From NCBI RefSeq assembly GCF_907164915.1, contig NC_061862.1, forward strand, positions 91,064,051 through 91,128,050: a stretch of 64,000 nucleotides of DNA, given 5' to 3'. The translations under genes were made by a program, and so were the position numbers. The notes below the pieces were generated by a model that saw nothing but the letters and a program-made list of their open reading frames with translations, was not told the DNA's origin and did not search any database. This stretch comes from Impatiens glandulifera. Its lineage: Eukaryota; Streptophyta; Magnoliopsida; Ericales; Balsaminaceae. Within the stretch, counting starts at the first letter, position 1. Each line of letters begins with the position of its first letter. Shown here one piece after another: positions 25,582-40,638 of this stretch.

Positions 25582-25847
25582 TATAACAAACATTTTTTCT
25601 AATTATTAAATAAGAAATAGATGAAAATATATTTTTATTATTATCTCTCATATATATGAGTTAAAAAAATATTAGTATTTATTTTAATTATTTTCTTATT
25701 TAATATATTAAATTATATTTTTAATATATTAAATTATATTTTTAATATATTAAATTAATTTTTAAAATTAAGGAGAACTATCCTTACCCACCACATTAAT
25801 GACCATCTACTTTTAGACTCCGGTTACTCTAGTGGGTTTATTATATT

Positions 25848-26922
25848 TAGAGATGTGTCGGTATGGTATACTTTAATGTATTATTCATACTTTATACATT
25901 ACCGAAAAATTTGGTATAAAAAAAAATTATACATTTATCTTACCTTGATTTCGGTATACAAAAAATTAATACATTTACTTTACCTTTATTTCGATACGGT
26001 ATTATACCTTTTATACCTAAAAAAACATATTAACTTTAAAAAAATCAATTTAATATAATTACTACATAAAACTAAAAAAAATATTTATCATAAATTAAAA
26101 TATTCGTTTTAAAATTCATCATTTGTAAAAACTAACAAATATTAAAAATTAAAGTTAGTTAAAAAAGTTGGAGTTAACAAGAATAAACATAGATATAGGC
26201 TTCAAGTTAGACTAAAGTAGAGGCGAGAGATTGAAATTCAGAACAGTCTTTAATCATATTTGTATCTGTAAATTTGTTTTATAAATTGATAATGAAACTC
26301 ATGTTAGATAATAATATTAATGATAAATATTAGTTAATTTAGACTTAATTAATAAAAAAAATTACTCTTCATTTTTTTTTTCAATTTTTTAAAACAATTA
26401 AAGTTTATCATTATCTATAAAAGTGTCCACTATCATTTACCAAACTAAAAACAGACTCACTAACAACTGTTAACGATGAGATTGTAAAAATATATTTCAC
26501 AATAATTGAAAGGATTGATACCAAATTTCATTTCCTTTTCACCACTCGAAGAGATTGAAAGTTTGATTGGATTTGTTTTTTAATCTCATGGTAAGGTAGA
26601 GATTGCATTGAATAATATTTCAGTATAATTATATTTTGATATTATTTAAAAATTATATTTTTATAATTAAATTAATATCAAATCTATTTAATTATTTCCT
26701 TATAATTATTATATATATTTAATTTATAAATACTATTTCAGTATTTTGGTATATCTCGATATACCAAAATTTTAAAAATCTAATACCTTTACAGTATAAA
26801 TAATTTTGGTATCGGCATCATACCTTACATTTTTTCGGCATACCTTAAAAAACGATCTTTTCAATATATTGCAGTACAGTATTTTCGATATACATATAAT
26901 ATCGGTAATTTTCACACCCTTA
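25848..26922. mobile_element. hAT-like non-autonomous element, 8-bp duplication
   Basis: Inverted ends TAGAGATGTG (left) and the complement of TAAGGGTGTG (right), flanked by ATTATATT at 25840-25847 and 26923-26930. Both subterminal regions are rich in GGTAT/ATACC motifs. Size is 1075 bp. The only open frame (25855-26058) is low-complexity Tyr/Leu/Lys sequence from the TIR-proximal repeats, not a transposase. Confidence 0.85.
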
Positions 26923-26930
26923 ATTATATT

Positions 26931-27828
26931 AAGTTTATTAACTAATATAAATAATATATAAGATTATAATAATGTTAAGTAATTTTTCAAATATGATCAA
27001 ACTAATTCAAATATTAAGTACTTAATATTTATTTATTTATTTAAAGAAAGAGAATATATTTAATAAACAAATAATTTATCATAAATAAACCATATATATA
27101 TATATATATTTATTTAAAGTTTTGATAACGATTGGACATTGAGTAAATTAAATTAAATGCTTACAACTAATTTAACTAATTTTAAATTAAATGTTTACAA
27201 CTAATCTAACTAATTTTCTAATTGTACAAAAACATTTATAATGTTAGCATTTTTTTTAGTTTTTATTATTGCACTCCAACTTTACGATGAAATATTAACC
27301 TAGGATTTTTTTTCCACTCAAATTGCTCGATAAAAGACAACTTAACTTAAATAGTTTGAGGTTATCTTAAAATCGAATATAAACATAGTTAGAACATTCA
27401 ATTATTTGCTCAAATACTATTCAATAATAAATAGTTTATAAATATTTAAAAAAAATAGAACATAATATGATTCAAAAATATGAAAGATATATTATTTTTT
27501 AAAAAGATTTATCGTCAAATTAGTGAGAATTCAGCAAAAATATGTTTCTACACTAATATAAAAAAAAAAATCAATTTTAACTCCCAACAACACAACGAAC
27601 ATTTTTCACCCTATTACTTTTATTAAACGAGATCTGAAATAAGAAAACGTCTATGTGAATATGATATTAATATATGAGATGAAATAAGACGTCATATTTT
27701 TTTGCCGATTACTTGTCACTCTATATTGAACCACGTTTAGTTAATGATATAGACGTAAATTATTTAATAGATGAGTTTTGTGTTTAAATCTCGTAAAATT
27801 TAATATGTTTAAACATTATAATATATCA

Positions 27829-27866
<38 letters not shown>

Positions 27867-28077
27867 TTACATTAAGATAAAGTTTATCACCTTTAATTTA
27901 TATATTTGTAGATACTAACATAGTGTCTATTTTTTAATAATTAAACATCTCGTTTTGAAAAAGTTTCATGCTTGGCTTAAACCAAACAAGCTCAAAAGTT
28001 TGATTTGGTACCTCAATTACATCTAATTAATCTTAGAATAAAAAAACATAATAAATTGTTGAGGATAGTAAGAAAAC
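26931..28077. other. AT-rich DNA with a short (TA)n tract
   Basis: No gene seen. A TA tract lies at about 27836-27862. An imperfect duplication of AAATTAAATG...TTACAACTAATCTAACTAAT occurs around 27150-27215. Confidence 0.5.
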
Positions 28078-28681
28078 CTTTTGCTTCCTTGATGCATTAG
28101 TCCTTGAGTTTTCAGGATTCTTCTTGTGGCTGTTTAGTATAACTCCTGAATTTGGTAGGTTACTTTTTTCCTCATTGATTGATTTCGTAATCTTCGAAAA
28201 GCTACCACTACATGCACAAATTAAAAAATCAATGTAATTTACAGATATACAATTGAATAAAAAAAAGTTTTGCAAGCCAAATCAAATGTGAGAAAACAGA
28301 CAAAAAAAAAATGCACTTAATACAATAAAGAAAATTTCAATAAGGTGAGAAACAAAAAAAAATACATAAAAAAACTACAATGCAAAAGCCGAAGAAGAAA
28401 CTTTAGAGGATCTCAAAATAGTCAATTTGTTATTCAATTTCACGTTAATAACCTATCAATTTCACGATCTCAACCTCAATCCCAAATCTCGTCAATTAGA
28501 TTTCCAATAAAACGCACCTATTTAAGATTTAAAAATTCGAGATAGACTAAAATACAATTTTGTACCTTCTATTTGTAGGTTCAGTATCGTTTTCTAGTCT
28601 TTTTTTCTTTATATCTTTGTCATTGTGAGTGCGCGCTAGACTATACACAGCCGATCGTTTCTCCGTTCTCTTCGTCCTCAT
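28078..28681 (-). pseudogene. Two-exon gene fragment of unknown family
   Basis: On the minus strand an ATG at 28681 opens an exon (28566-28681, 116 bp) reading MRTKRTEKRSAVYSLARTHN and ending at a GT donor. A second exon (28078-28201, 124 bp) starts after an AG acceptor, continues in frame across the split Ser codon (SFSKITKSINEEK) and ends AAG/GTTTTC. The 80-residue product is Lys/Arg/Ser-rich and highly basic, like the N-terminus of a nuclear protein. I do not recognise it. No further exon is visible downstream, so it is most likely truncated. The matching splice phase is the main support. Confidence 0.45.
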
Positions 28682-30696
28682 TTTTCTTCCGGGATGGCCG
28701 CCTCCTTGTTGATATTTTTTGCTTTTAAAAATTAGGTTAACATATTAGGTTAAACGAAAAGCTAACTTTAATGTTGTCAAAATTTTGGTGAAAAATATTT
28801 GTAAATTTAATTTAATTCTTATATTTGAAAAAAAATATAGAGTTATAATTTTTATCATTTTTTAAAAAAACAATTATGATTTTTTTAATAATAATATATT
28901 TAAATTATAAAAGTAATAAATATTTAATAAGATACTTTTTAATAAAAAAAATTTATATGTTTCATATTTCTGACAAATAACACACTCGTTGAATGCGAGT
29001 ATGTTTCTTTGGTTAAAATAATTTATTATCATTCACATTATTTAGATTATTAATTAAAATATATAATTAATAATATTTTTAGTCATATAACATACATATT
29101 TTTAATAACACGTGCATCAAATAAGATTATTTGAAAAATAATTAAGAAATGTGGTTATTTTGTAATGTTTAGATGTCACTAATAAATATGTAAATAAATG
29201 TTTCATGTTTTTTCATAAAAGTAACACAATTGGTTATTTAATGTTTTATTACTAAATTTTCCTTTTGAATAAAGTTTAAAATATAAGAATATAGCTCTTA
29301 TTTTAGTATATTGGATTATGATTTTAATTGATATGATTAGTTGTGGAATTTAGAGTAAAGTTGTATCGAAATATACAATCAAATTGCTAAAATCGATTTG
29401 AAAAAAAATCAATTTTCATTCATAATTCGGTTCGTTTGATCGATTTTCATTCATAGTTTGTTCAATTTGATTGATTTTATTCCTTCTCAAAAAATTATTT
29501 CTATATAATCCAATTATACTTAAAATTACTTTGAAAAACTAATATCAATATGTATTTGTTTTGAAATAAATAAGAAAGGTATACATATATTGTAGTTTAA
29601 TGGTTAAAATTTTAATTATTAAAAGACAATGTTTATGTATCAACTATATATTGTAATCAAATAATTTATATTTTTTAAATTTTAATCATGACCGGTTAGT
29701 CGGTTTGATGGTTCGATCGTCGTTAAAACGATTAACTGAACCATGAGGTTCAATTTACCGATTTCATCGGTCATTCAATTTGATTGGTTTTGGTTCGGTT
29801 TAGGAAAATTTGATTTAATTCAAACTTAGTCGATTTTACTTACACCCTAAAGGAGTTAATAATTAAATATTTCTAATAATTAATTCATTTGTCAAACAAC
29901 TCAAATCAAACCAGACCTAAAACAACCACAAGGCTTGTTTGATCATGGGTTTTCTAAACCATAATTTATAATTTTAAAGTAGTCCCCGGCCAATATTTGA
30001 TTTCTACTCATTATACGGGATGAAAATAATAATTAGTTTAGAAACGTGTATCAACCATTTTTCAAATTAATAAATTAAATTTCAAATTATTTTAAAATAA
30101 TCAAAATTGATATAAATAAATATAAAACTAAATAAATAAAATTCTCAATATCAATGTTGTGCATATTTTGAGAAAAAAAATAAAATAAAAAATAAAAAAA
30201 TATAACCCGCGTCACGAACGACACAAATAAGCGGGGAAGTAGTACGATCGGTGAGCGTTGGAAACAGAGCTTCAGTACAATTTTCGCGAAGAGGGAAACC
30301 AAATTTTGAGTTTGTGAGAAGGTTCTAGATCATTTAGTTTAAATAAGATCATAGTTCATTTTAGTAAAAGAAGGAGAAAGTCTTAGAGAAATAATCGAGG
30401 GAAAATTAATAAATAATCACCATTGAAGCCGCTCTTTTGAATTGTTTATAAGTTGTCATTATTGATGTAAGTCCGATTCTAAACAAACAAAAAAAATCTA
30501 AGAACTTGATTTCAAGCTTTCGTTTATGACTGTTCGTTCTTCAGTTTTATTGTATATGACTATCCCTACGTTGATTAGAAACTATTTCCTGAATCAATTT
30601 GAACAAAACGAGCTTAAATCAGAAATGTCTAAAATTGAAATTAATTTTCTAAAAAATAAGTTGTTGTTCTTGTGCTTTGGTTCAAAATAGTGATTT
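28682..30696. other. AT-rich region with a possible hAT-like remnant
   Basis: About 29350-29855 contains facing repeats of ATCGATTTTCATTCATA and ends TTACACCCTA, resembling a hAT end, with TAGAGTAAAG as the possible left end; no target duplication was found. About 30195-30480 is less AT-rich and looks like 5'-UTR-type sequence. No gene is supported; the short frame 30087-30302 has no recognised domain. Confidence 0.35.
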
Positions 30697-31756
30697 TGTT
30701 AGGATCCGATACAACAACAGAAGGGGGTTGAATGTTGTTATGTTAAACATTGTCTTTCAATGTGGTTTTACATCTTGTTAGAGATTAAAACATGTTTCTA
30801 TTCTCTTGATAAATCTTCGCAAGCTCTTGAAATAGATTCAATTGCGGAAACGCTTGCTGGATTTGAAGCTTATGAATGCAAGATAACAAGACGGTAAGTA
30901 AATGACACGGAAAGTTGTATGGATGTTCAAAGATAAAACACTAACGTCACCCCTTCTTCTGTTTTCCAGAAGGATTTCAATAGAAGGCTTTGGTTTGTAT
31001 AACTTCTACACAAACCCAATCAGAAACCCATTACTTAACAACTACCTGTTATGAACTTCTAGTAATCACTCTCTGTTGAATAGACAACTTCTGTTCAACT
31101 TACAATACTTAATATGCTCTTAGATATTACAATATTATATCTCTCAACTTACATAATACACTTATGAAGTATGAGCTAGAGAGAGTAAGTAGATTGAGTA
31201 TTCGTAGATTGTTGAATCGTTTTGAATGCTCAGTTGATCTCGTATTCGTTGTGTGTATGTATTTTTGTGTAACCGCTTTCGTCGTTGGGCTTTAAAGCTC
31301 TTTAGATAATATGCATGACAATGGTCGAATTTTGTCGGCAATTCATAAATCTTGAATTGACTGATGAGGATTCAACATTAAATACTCCCATTTAATGCCT
31401 TTGTAATCTAGGGGATTAGGTAACCAAGAAAACCACTGTTGTACAATAGTAGACTCCATTTTTTGAATACATGTCATCTTTCTGTTGGTTACACTTTTTG
31501 TCAACTTTGATCTGCTAGATGTGGCAGTCTGATCTTGGATTGACTTAAAGATTTCGGCAATTAATGCTTGAGTAATTCAGGGGTTAGGTAACCAAGAAAG
31601 TTGTCGTTGTACTTTGTTGTCTTTTCGTAGCAACGGTCGACTCCGTTTCTTGAATATGTGTCGTCTTTCCATTGGTTGCACTTCTTGTCATCTTGAGTTG
31701 ATGTGGCAGTTAGTTGTTAGCGCCGCTGATACTGTAGAAGAGTGGTTGGCACAACA
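30697..31756 (-). mobile_element. Copia-type LTR in reverse orientation (solo or truncated)
   Basis: The block starts TGTTAGGATCCGAT on the plus strand, so on the minus strand it ends ATCGGATCCTAACA, like the LTR ends at 1882 and 53285. The right border (…GGCACAACA) is tentative and the flanks (GATTT and CTGCT) do not match. No primer site or purine tract adjoins it. It carries an internal ~190-bp duplication: GATTAGGTAACCAAGAAA...GATGTGGCAG occurs at about 31410-31520 and 31577-31712. Confidence 0.6.
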
Positions 31757-31813
31757 CTGCTAGTTAAGAATAATAATCTTTTTCTCTCTTCAATTTTTTA
31801 AATAAAACTGGAC

Positions 31814-31825
31814 CATATATATATA
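31814..31825 (+). promoter_or_regulatory. Putative TATA box of the SDR gene
   Basis: ATATATATATAT lies about 30-40 bases upstream of the SDR ATG and about 60 bases after the tentative LTR border. It is a plausible TATA element but leaves a very short 5' UTR, so transcription could also start further upstream, inside the LTR. Confidence 0.3.
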
Positions 31826-31854
31826 TTCGAGAAACTAAATTAACATTTTCAAAG

Positions 31855-32856
31855 ATGGGAGCTTCAACACTTTTAGTTTTCGCTGCCAAAAGGTATGTAT
31901 GTATGTATATGGTTTAGATAAGCCCTCGTTGATTCAGCTTATTCGCTATCGAAGAGAATAAACTTAATCGAATTGCGCAGCAAACATTTATAAAATTAAA
32001 CCTTCCTTGCTCATTTATTTCTTCTATACATTTTTTCAGGCTCCAAGGAAAGGTGGCCCTAATCACCGGTGGTACAAGCGGCATAGGGAGAGCAACGGCA
32101 CAACTTTTCGCAAACCACGGTGCTAGAGTTGTCGTGGCCGATATCCAAGACAAACACTTCCCTTCCCTTTCCGATCAGACCAGCCCAAACGAGACCATAT
32201 CATTTGTCCACTGCGACGTAACAAATGAAGCTCAAGTGAAAAATGCGGTAGATTCCGTAATGGACAAGTACGGAAAGCTCGACATAATGTTTAGCAACGC
32301 TGGGATCACAGGGGACACCGGTCCCACCATCATGGACACGGATCTCCAAGGTATAAAGAGTGTCTTTGATGTGAACGTGTATGGCGCATTCATGTGCGCC
32401 AAATATGCGGCTAGAGCAATGGTTCCAGCGAAGAGCGGGAGCATTATTTTCACGGCTAGTTCCGTATCGGTTGTGACTGCCTTCAGTAGCCATGCTTATA
32501 AGGCGTCGAAGCATGCTTTGGTGGGTCTGACTAAAGGGTTGTGCGTGGAACTCGGTGGAAATGGGATCAGAGTGAATTGCATTTCTCCACATGGAGTTTA
32601 CACTCCGTTGGTTGCCTCGACAATGCAATTGTCGAAGGAAAAGGCGGATAAATTAATTTCGGAGACAGGGAACCTTAATGGTGTGATTTTGGAAGAAAAT
32701 GATGTGGCGGAATCGGCACTTTTTTTGGGAAGCGACGAGTCTAGGTATGTTAACGGGTTGAACCTTGTCGTGGATGGAGGCTATAGCACAACTAATCCAG
32801 CATTAGTAGATGCTTTTAAGAAGATTATGTCTAATGATACAACTAATTATAATTAA
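31855..32856 (+). CDS. Short-chain dehydrogenase/reductase (SDR110C type)
   Basis: This is the only intact host gene seen. Two exons: 31855-31892 (MGASTLLVFAAK) and 32040-32856, joined by a GT-AG intron of 147 bp inside an Arg codon, giving 284 residues, normal for the family. Classical SDR signatures: TGGTSGIG (22-29) for NAD(P) binding, VADIQD with Asp47 favouring NAD+, CDVTNE, SNAG (98-101, usually NNAG), catalytic Ser about 154, and Tyr166/Lys170 in YKASK. Plant relatives oxidise terpenoid, lignan or ABA-pathway alcohols (isopiperitenol, borneol, secoisolariciresinol, xanthoxin dehydrogenases); the substrate here cannot be named. No transit peptide is evident, so it is probably cytosolic. 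The start is chosen by exon-1 similarity to the convergent SDR copy. Confidence 0.93.
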
Positions 32857-35703
32857 GGTTGGGATGAAAACATTATTAAAAGAATAATTATTTGAATGTT
32901 GTAAGTGGTTTGTTTAATAAGAAAGAAAAAAGTTTTGCTATAATTTAATATATTTGGATCAATTCATGAAAGAATATGCTTTCATGGAAGAGAGAAAATG
33001 ATTATTTGAATTATAAGCACACGGGTTTAGGATTGAGGGGATAGTTTGGTGATTCTAATTGAAATTGTTTTTATTTGATTAATTGGTAAAGATAAATTAA
33101 TTTTAAGATTAATACTTTTTTAAACGAGTTGATCTAAAATGAATTTTGTCCTGAAATATATTATATTATGTTACTTGCTCATGCTAAAAGATAGAGTGAA
33201 TTTAATTTAGTAATATCTTAATTAAATATAATTATTTTTAAATATAGTATATATTAATATTATATTAATTAGGAAATATTATTCTAATCTCTTATAAAAG
33301 AGTTGTAAAGAACGTTATTAAAATCATTCCAACAAAAAAATCATTTTTAAATTATTTTGGTATAAATATCATATCAAACAATAATTCTTCTCCAACCGAA
33401 AAATCATTATCAAACTCAAAAGAATATTCTTATAATATATCTTTTTTACATTAACTTTTATAATTTTTTAATATTACCCAATATATTTTACTAACTTATA
33501 AATTACATCACAATATTATAATATCCACAATATTATAATATCATCCAATTATTTTAAACTTAATTGTAAATTTATTATAAAAATTTATTATTATAAATTT
33601 GAAACATTATTATAAATTTATGTTATATAAAAAATATTATATAAATGAATTAAATTGTATAAATAAATTAAATTAATAATTATATAAATAAGTTTATTAT
33701 AAAATATATGATAAAAATAAAAATATAAACAAATAAAAATATAAATAAATAAAACATATAAACAAATTAAAATATAAATAAATTATATAACTAAGTTTAA
33801 TATACAAAATTAATTAAATAAAAGTTTAATAACTGAAATGTAAATAAAAAAATTGTGTGTTTTTGTATCATAGGAACGCATATATGCGCGCTTTGGAGAG
33901 AGAAAATGAGAAATCTCATTTTGGGTTCGATTGGATACCTGAAATCTCATTTTGGGTACGAATATGCATCTCAGATGGTAATTGGTTAGTGTCTATTTTT
34001 CTAGCGTAAGCTGATGGATCAATCTTATATGGTGCATTTTACTTATAAATACAAAAGTTAATTAAGTAATTGTGGAGTAAATAATTTTTATATTTAATAT
34101 TATAAAACATGAAATAAGAATAATTTTATATTTTATACTTTAAATAAATAGTTATAAAATTATTAAAGTCATTTAAAAACAACAAATATCACATAAAAAA
34201 TATCCCCAAGATATGAAAATTTTGAGAAAAAAAAAAATGTTACACATCAAATTATTGGACAAAAGTATCTTCATTATTAAGCTCCGTCAACGGATTAAAC
34301 CGACATTTTAACATGTATATAAAAAAAGTATTATAATAATAATATATGAATGATATAATTGATAATTGAAATTAGGTTATTGGTTACTATACTTGAGGAC
34401 AACTTTTTCCTAACTATGGTGTCCAATTTTAAAAAAATAATTACGATGACAACTTTTTCCTAACTATTGTGTCCAATTTTAAGAAATAATTATGTTTGGT
34501 AACCTTGTAATTTGTATTGGAATTAAAATTAAAATTTTGGTAGTTCAATTTTAATTTTAAGTTTGGTAAACTATTTAATAAAGAATTTGAATTAGAATTA
34601 AAATTTTAATAAAATTCAAATTTAGTATAATTTTATAATTCTAAATTCCACTATTTTTAACTCGAAATTATAGTTCTAAATTTATTTTATTTTTATGTTT
34701 ATTTCAATCAAAATAACATATTATTTTATCATTTAAAACACGATTTAAATTTCAATTAATAAATATATTTTTGAATTTATTATTTTAAAATATTGAACCT
34801 ATATTATTTTTTTAATATAATAAGTTCACATTTTGAACTGATATATATTTTCTTTTAATTTAAAAAGATAACATATTGACTGATATTTTTTTTTAATTTA
34901 AAAAATTAAAATGTCGAATCGATTTTTTTTTTTAAAATATATACAGTTAAAATGTTGAACCGATATATATTTTTTAAAAGAATCGAAAATTAAAAGAATC
35001 TCTTGATAATTGAGTTATTGTCTCCGTTGGTTGCCTCGGAAATGCAATTGACGAAGGAAAAGGCGGACAAATTAATTTTGGAGACTGGGAACCTTAATGG
35101 CGTGATTTTGGAAGAAAAGGATGTGGTAGAATCGACACTTTTTTTGGGGAGCGACGGTCTAGGTATATTAACGGGTTGAACCATGTCGAGAATGGAGGTT
35201 ATAGCACAACTAATCCAGCATTAGTAGATGCTTTTAAGAAGATTATGTCAAATGATACAACTAATTAGAATTAAGGTTCTGATGAAAACATTATTGAAAG
35301 AATAATTATTTGAATGTTGTAAGTGGTTTGTTTAATAAGAGAGAAAAAGTTGTTACTATAACTTAATATATTGGATCAATTAATGGAAGAATATGCTTTC
35401 ATGGATGAGAGAAAATGATGATTTGAAATATAAGCACGAGGGTTTAGGAATTGAGGGGATCTATCAATATTGAGTTTGCTGATTCTCATTGAATTTGTTT
35501 TTATTTGATTAATTGGTAAAGATAAATTAATTTTAAGATTAATACTTTTCTAAACGAGTTGATCTAAAATGAATTTAGTCCTGAAATATAATATATTAGG
35601 ATTACTTACTCATGTTAAAAGATAGTGGATTTAATTTAGTAATATCTTAATTAAATATAATTATTTTTAAATATAGCATATTAATATTATATTAATTAAG
35701 AAA

Positions 35704-35764
<61 letters not shown>

Positions 35765-37670
35765 AGTTGTAAAGAAGGTTATTTAAAACCATTTAAACCG
35801 AAAAAATTATTTGTAAACTCATTTCGGTGTAAATATCATATGAAACAGTAATTCTTCTCCAGTCAAAAATTCATTCTCAAACCCAAAAGAATATTCTTAT
35901 AATATTTTTCTTTACATCAACTTTTATAATTTTTTAATATTACCCAATATATTTTACAAACTTATAAATTACACCACAATATTATAATATCATCTAATTA
36001 TTTTAAACTTAATTATAAATTTATACTAAAAATTTATTATTATAAATCTGAAACATTATTATAAATTTATGTTATATAAAAAATATTATATAAATGAATT
36101 AAACTATATAAATAAATTAAATTATATAAATAAATTAAATTAATAATTATATAAATAAGTTTAATATAAAATATAAGATAAAAATAAATATATAAACAAA
36201 TTAAAATATAAATAAATAAAACATATAAACAAATTAAAATATAAATAACTTATCTAAATTAATTATATAAATAAATTTAATATATAAAATTAATTAAATG
36301 ATAGTTTAAGGACTGAAATGTAAATAAAAAAAATTATCCGTTTGTATACAGTAGGAATGCATTTAGGGTGCTTTGGATAGTTTGGTTGAAGGTGAAATCT
36401 AATTTTGGTTATGAATGGAGATGGTAATTGGGAGAGGTAATTGGTTGGTGTCTCTTTTTCTAGTGTATGCTGATGGATCAATCTTATGCTTTGATTTGAT
36501 TGCTTGATTTGATTAAGGTTTTAAAAAAAATTCAAAATATAAAAAAATAATGATTAACGATGATTTTGAGAAAATAATAATTATTTTTAGTAAAAAGACT
36601 TAAAAAAATATTAATATATATAAATAAAATAAAAAATAATAATTTAAAATTTATAATATTTTAGTATTTTGGTTAATTAAATTAGTGATATAATTGTTAA
36701 AAAGTGATTAATTAAAAAAATGATTTTGTTTAAGTTATTTTAAAAACTCAAAGAAAATAAGACGGTACATTTCACTTATACAAAAGTTAAGTAATTGTGG
36801 AGTGGAGTAAATAATGTTTATATTTAATATTATAAAATATGAAATAATTTACTTTAAATAAATTGTTATAAAATTATTGAAGTCATTTAAACACAACAAA
36901 TATGACATAAAAAAAATGCTGCAAAATATGAAATTTTTTGGGATTGGAAAAAAAACATGTTACACGTCAAATTATTGGACAAAAGTATCTTCATTAGTAA
37001 GCTCCGCCGATGGATTAAACCGACCTTTTAATATGTATATAAAAAAATATTATAATAATAATATATGAATTATATTTGAAATTAGATTATTGGTTACTAT
37101 ACTTGCGGACAACTTTTTCCTAACTATTGTCTCCAATTTTAAAAAATAATTATGTTGGATAACCTTGTAATTTGTATTGAAATTTGGTGATTTAGTTCCA
37201 ATTTTAAATTTGGTACACCCTCTAATACTAAGAATTTGAATTTGAATTATAATTTTAATTAAATTCAATTTAGTATAATTTTATAATTCTCAATTCCACT
37301 ATTTTTAACTCGAAATTATAATTCTAAATTTTATTTTATTTTTATTTTTATTTTAAACAAAATAAATTATTATTTTATCATTTAAAACACGATTTAAAAT
37401 TTCAATTAATAAATATTTTTTTGAATTTATTATGTTAAAATATCGAATCGATATTTTTTTTAATATAATAAGTTAATATTTTGAACTGATATATATTTAC
37501 TTTTAATTTAAAAAGATAACATATTGATCAATATTTTGTTTTTTAATTTAAAAAATTAAAATGTCAACCCAATTTTTTTTAAATATATGAAGTTAAAATG
37601 TTGAACCAATATATATTTTTTTAATCAAAATTGAAAATTAAAAGAATCTCTTGATCTTGAGCTATTCTAA
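32603..37670 (+). repeat. 2.4-kb tandem segmental duplication starting inside the SDR gene
   Basis: The sequence from CTCCGTTGGTTGCCTCG in SDR exon 2 (32603) to about 35010 is repeated from 35022 to about 37670. The copies share the gene's 3' coding part, its 3' flank, and far-downstream landmarks such as ATTATTGGACAAAAGTATCT (about 34250 and 36972) and AAAAGAATCTCTTGAT near both ends. The second copy has gained a (TA)n tract (about 35704-35760). The offset is about 2419 bases at the start. Only AT-rich non-coding DNA accompanies the gene piece. Confidence 0.9.
35022..35269 (+). pseudogene. 5'-truncated SDR copy
   Basis: The last ~80 codons of the SDR gene recur here as the start of the second duplication unit. 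The sequence has changes relative to the source (for example GACGAGTCT shortened to GACGGTCT, a 1-base deletion that breaks the frame), and the conserved VVDGG motif near the C-terminus is lost. It lacks the nucleotide-binding and catalytic parts and the first exon, so it cannot encode an enzyme. Confidence 0.92.
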
Positions 37671-37818
37671 TTAGTTGGGTTAACCCAATACTTTAATAAA
37701 ATATATAATATTAAAATTATTTTTATTATATTTTTTCTCTAAAACATAAGAATTGAAATGTAATTAAATGTCAATTTTTATGGAATTGGAATTCAATGTC
37801 AATTCTAATTTTAATTCA

Positions 37819-40375
<2,557 letters not shown>

Positions 40376-40638
40376 ATCAATTGTGCTTCCACTCCTCCAA
40401 ATATACCCTAATAATTTTTGCTATTAATTTGTGTATTTAAATAAATTATTAAGAAAGTTAGTTATATATTGTTATCTTCATTAATTTCTTATTCTTCAAA
40501 TCAAATATTTATGCTTTTATTTATTTTGTATACATTTATTTGTTATTGCAATACATTTGAGTGTTGTTACACACCTTCATATTACAAATTGGTGTCAAAC
40601 TTGTAACTAAGAATTTAATCGGTAATAAAAAAAAAAAT

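Noticed and set aside
29350..29860. Delimited hAT element
   Set aside because: Ends are suggestive (TAGAGT / ACACCCTA) but I could not find an 8-bp duplication, so it is mentioned only as a possible remnant.
32200..32628. Long minus-strand open frames opposite the SDR gene (also 31914-32153 and 32232-32453)
   Set aside because: They are antisense shadows of the conserved SDR coding sequence; the plus frame has all family motifs and splice sites.
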